From Caldifarciminota bacterium 4484_100 (GTDB lineage Bacteria > Hydrothermota > Tepidihabitantia > SM23-42): DNA of 17,137 bases. Under the pieces are notes generated by a model. That model was given only the letters and a program-made list of their open reading frames with translations. It was not told the DNA's origin and did not search any database. The position numbers and the translations under genes are program-made. Positions 16,241-17,137 of the stretch are shown here, piece after piece. Where the stretch lies: NCBI GenBank assembly GCA_002049785.1, contig MUKB01000034.1, positions 1 to 17,137 on the forward strand. Direction: 5' to 3'. Each line of letters starts with the position of its first letter. Within the stretch, counting starts at the first letter, position 1.

Positions 16241-17137
16241 TTAGCGGATTGTTCCGGCCAGCTGGAAGATCGGCAGATACATTGAGATTACCAGAAAGCC
16301 GACAATACCTCCCAAAAAGACCATTATTATCGGCTCCAGGGCACTGGTAAGGTTCTCAACCGCCTGGTCAACTTCAGCATCGTAGAAGTCTGCTACCTTG
16401 GAGAGCATTTCGTCGAGTCCGCCTGATGCCTCGCCGATCGCAATCATCTGGGTGACCATAGGTGGGAAGACAGCGGTTTTGCTCAAGGGGTCAGCAATAT
16501 TTTCACCACCCTTGATCGATGTTCGGGCACGGAGGATTGCATCCTCAACAACCCAGTTACCAGCACTCTTTGCCGTGATTTCTAATGCGTCGATGATTGG
16601 AACTCCGCTGGAGAGCAGGGTCGAGAGGGTACGTGAAAAACGAGCAATGGACTGTTTTCTGATCAGATCCCCAAATACCGGTAATTTCAGCATCAAAGGA
16701 TCAAGGGTCTTTGCACCGGATTCTGTCTTGTGCCACCTGCGGATGATTGTGAACAGGGCGATGAATATGATAAGCAGGGGTACGGCCCAGACCTTCATCA
16801 GGTCGGATAGTGTCATAACAAATCTGGTCATAGCTGGCAGTTCTGCACCAACACCGTGGAACATTTTGGCAAAGACCGGAATCACAAAGAGGAGAAGGAT
16901 CGAGATTGCTCCTACAGCAACGATTAAGATTATTATCGGGTAAATCATTGCGCCACGGATCTTACGAATCAGGGCTGCGGTCTTCTCTAAGTAGTTTGCC
17001 AATCTTACCAGAATAACATCAAGGGCACCACCGGTCTCGCCTGATTCAACCATATTGACATAGAGGTTATCAAATACCTTGGGCTGGCGTCTCAATGCAT
17101 CGGCGAGTGAAAGTCCGCCTTCAACATCACTGCGAAC
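16241..17137 (-). CDS. pilC: Type IV pilus/type II secretion inner-membrane platform protein, C-terminal part (5' end outside window)
   Basis: PilC/GspF is the inner-membrane platform on which the pilus assembly ATPases act. The frame is open to the window edge, giving 298 residues of a protein usually about 400 long. The start of the fragment reads VEGGLSLADALRRQP, then FDNLYVNMVESGETGGALD, the conserved end of the first T2SSF cytoplasmic domain. Two membrane segments follow (about 65-95 and 110-130 of the fragment). The second T2SSF domain contains FSRTLSTLLSSGVPIIDALE and IAIGEASGGLDEML. A last membrane segment near the C-terminus reads EPIIMVFLGGIVGFLVISMYLPIFQL. An in-frame TTG at 17095 is internal, since homology continues upstream of it. 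PilC rather than GspF is favoured by the adjacent PilS-like kinase; the two families are hard to separate. Confidence 0.93.
   Translation of the reverse strand, partial: VRSDVEGGLSLADALRRQPKVFDNLYVNMVESGETGGALDVILVRLANYLEKTAALIRKIRGAMIYPIIILIVAVGAISILLLFVIPVFAKMFHGVGAELPAMTRFVMTLSDLMKVWAVPLLIIFIALFTIIRRWHKTESGAKTLDPLMLKLPVFGDLIRKQSIARFSRTLSTLLSSGVPIIDALEITAKSAGNWVVEDAILRARTSIKGGENIADPLSKTAVFPPMVTQMIAIGEASGGLDEMLSKVADFYDAEVDQAVENLTSALEPIIMVFLGGIVGFLVISMYLPIFQLAGTIR

Noticed and set aside
16398..16943. 181-codon plus-strand open frame inside pilC
   Set aside because: Antisense shadow of a conserved T2SSF-domain gene; composition reflects the complementary codons and no motif or ribosome site is seen.
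1..17137. CRISPR array, tRNA or rRNA gene, insertion sequence, prophage or defence island
   Set aside because: No regularly spaced short repeats, transposase or integrase motifs, or structural RNA signatures were seen; gaps are too short to hold them.

Overview
The window reads as a chromosomal segment of an uncultured-type Gram-negative bacterium with an outer membrane. The taxonomic hints are a PorV/PorQ-like outer-membrane protein, a GWxTD-family protein and a very long surface protein ending in a FlgD/T9SS type A-like domain. Together these are typical of the FCB group and of candidate phyla such as WOR-3, and this assignment is inference from gene content only. Coding density is very high. 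Apart from a truncated deoC at the left edge, all twelve genes lie on the minus strand with gaps of 113 bases or less. I see no tRNA, rRNA, CRISPR array, insertion sequence or phage gene, and no gene-free stretch over 300 bases.

Read in the direction of transcription (right to left), the first block (17137 to about 10624) is a housekeeping/envelope run: the C-terminal part of the type IV pilus platform protein PilC, a PilS-like membrane histidine kinase, TruA, a small transaldolase, a membrane-anchored HtrA/Deg protease with two PDZ domains, and adenylosuccinate lyase PurB. Gaps are 10 to 52 bases, with one 4-base ATGA overlap (transaldolase/HtrA) and one Shine-Dalgarno overlapping a stop codon (HtrA/PurB). 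This looks like one read-through unit, though the genes are functionally mixed.

Next is a WbpA-like nucleotide-sugar dehydrogenase (10575 to 9271). It has its own near-consensus promoter in the 48-base gap after purB.

The third block (9157 to 429) is the most interesting. It starts at a second candidate promoter placed so close to the ATG that the mRNA would be leaderless. The order is GWxTD-family lipidless exported protein, 1453-residue secreted beta-propeller/Ig protein with a C-terminal sorting-like domain, PorV-like barrel carrying a TPR tail, stand-alone TPR protein, and a two-membrane-segment HAMP/class III adenylate cyclase. Gaps are 7 to 32 bases, with one ATGA overlap. I read it as a single operon for an exported surface protein, its likely outer-membrane partner, periplasmic scaffolding and a cAMP-producing sensor. 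The combined system is not one I recognise by name. The deoC end and the cyclase end converge across 86 bases without an obvious terminator.

Points that depend on close reading: the small aldolase has transaldolase-type rather than fructose-6-phosphate-aldolase-type active-site residues; the TPR gene overlaps the PorV gene in a -1 frame at an AAAAAG run; and the histidine kinase start is best placed one codon inside the longest frame.
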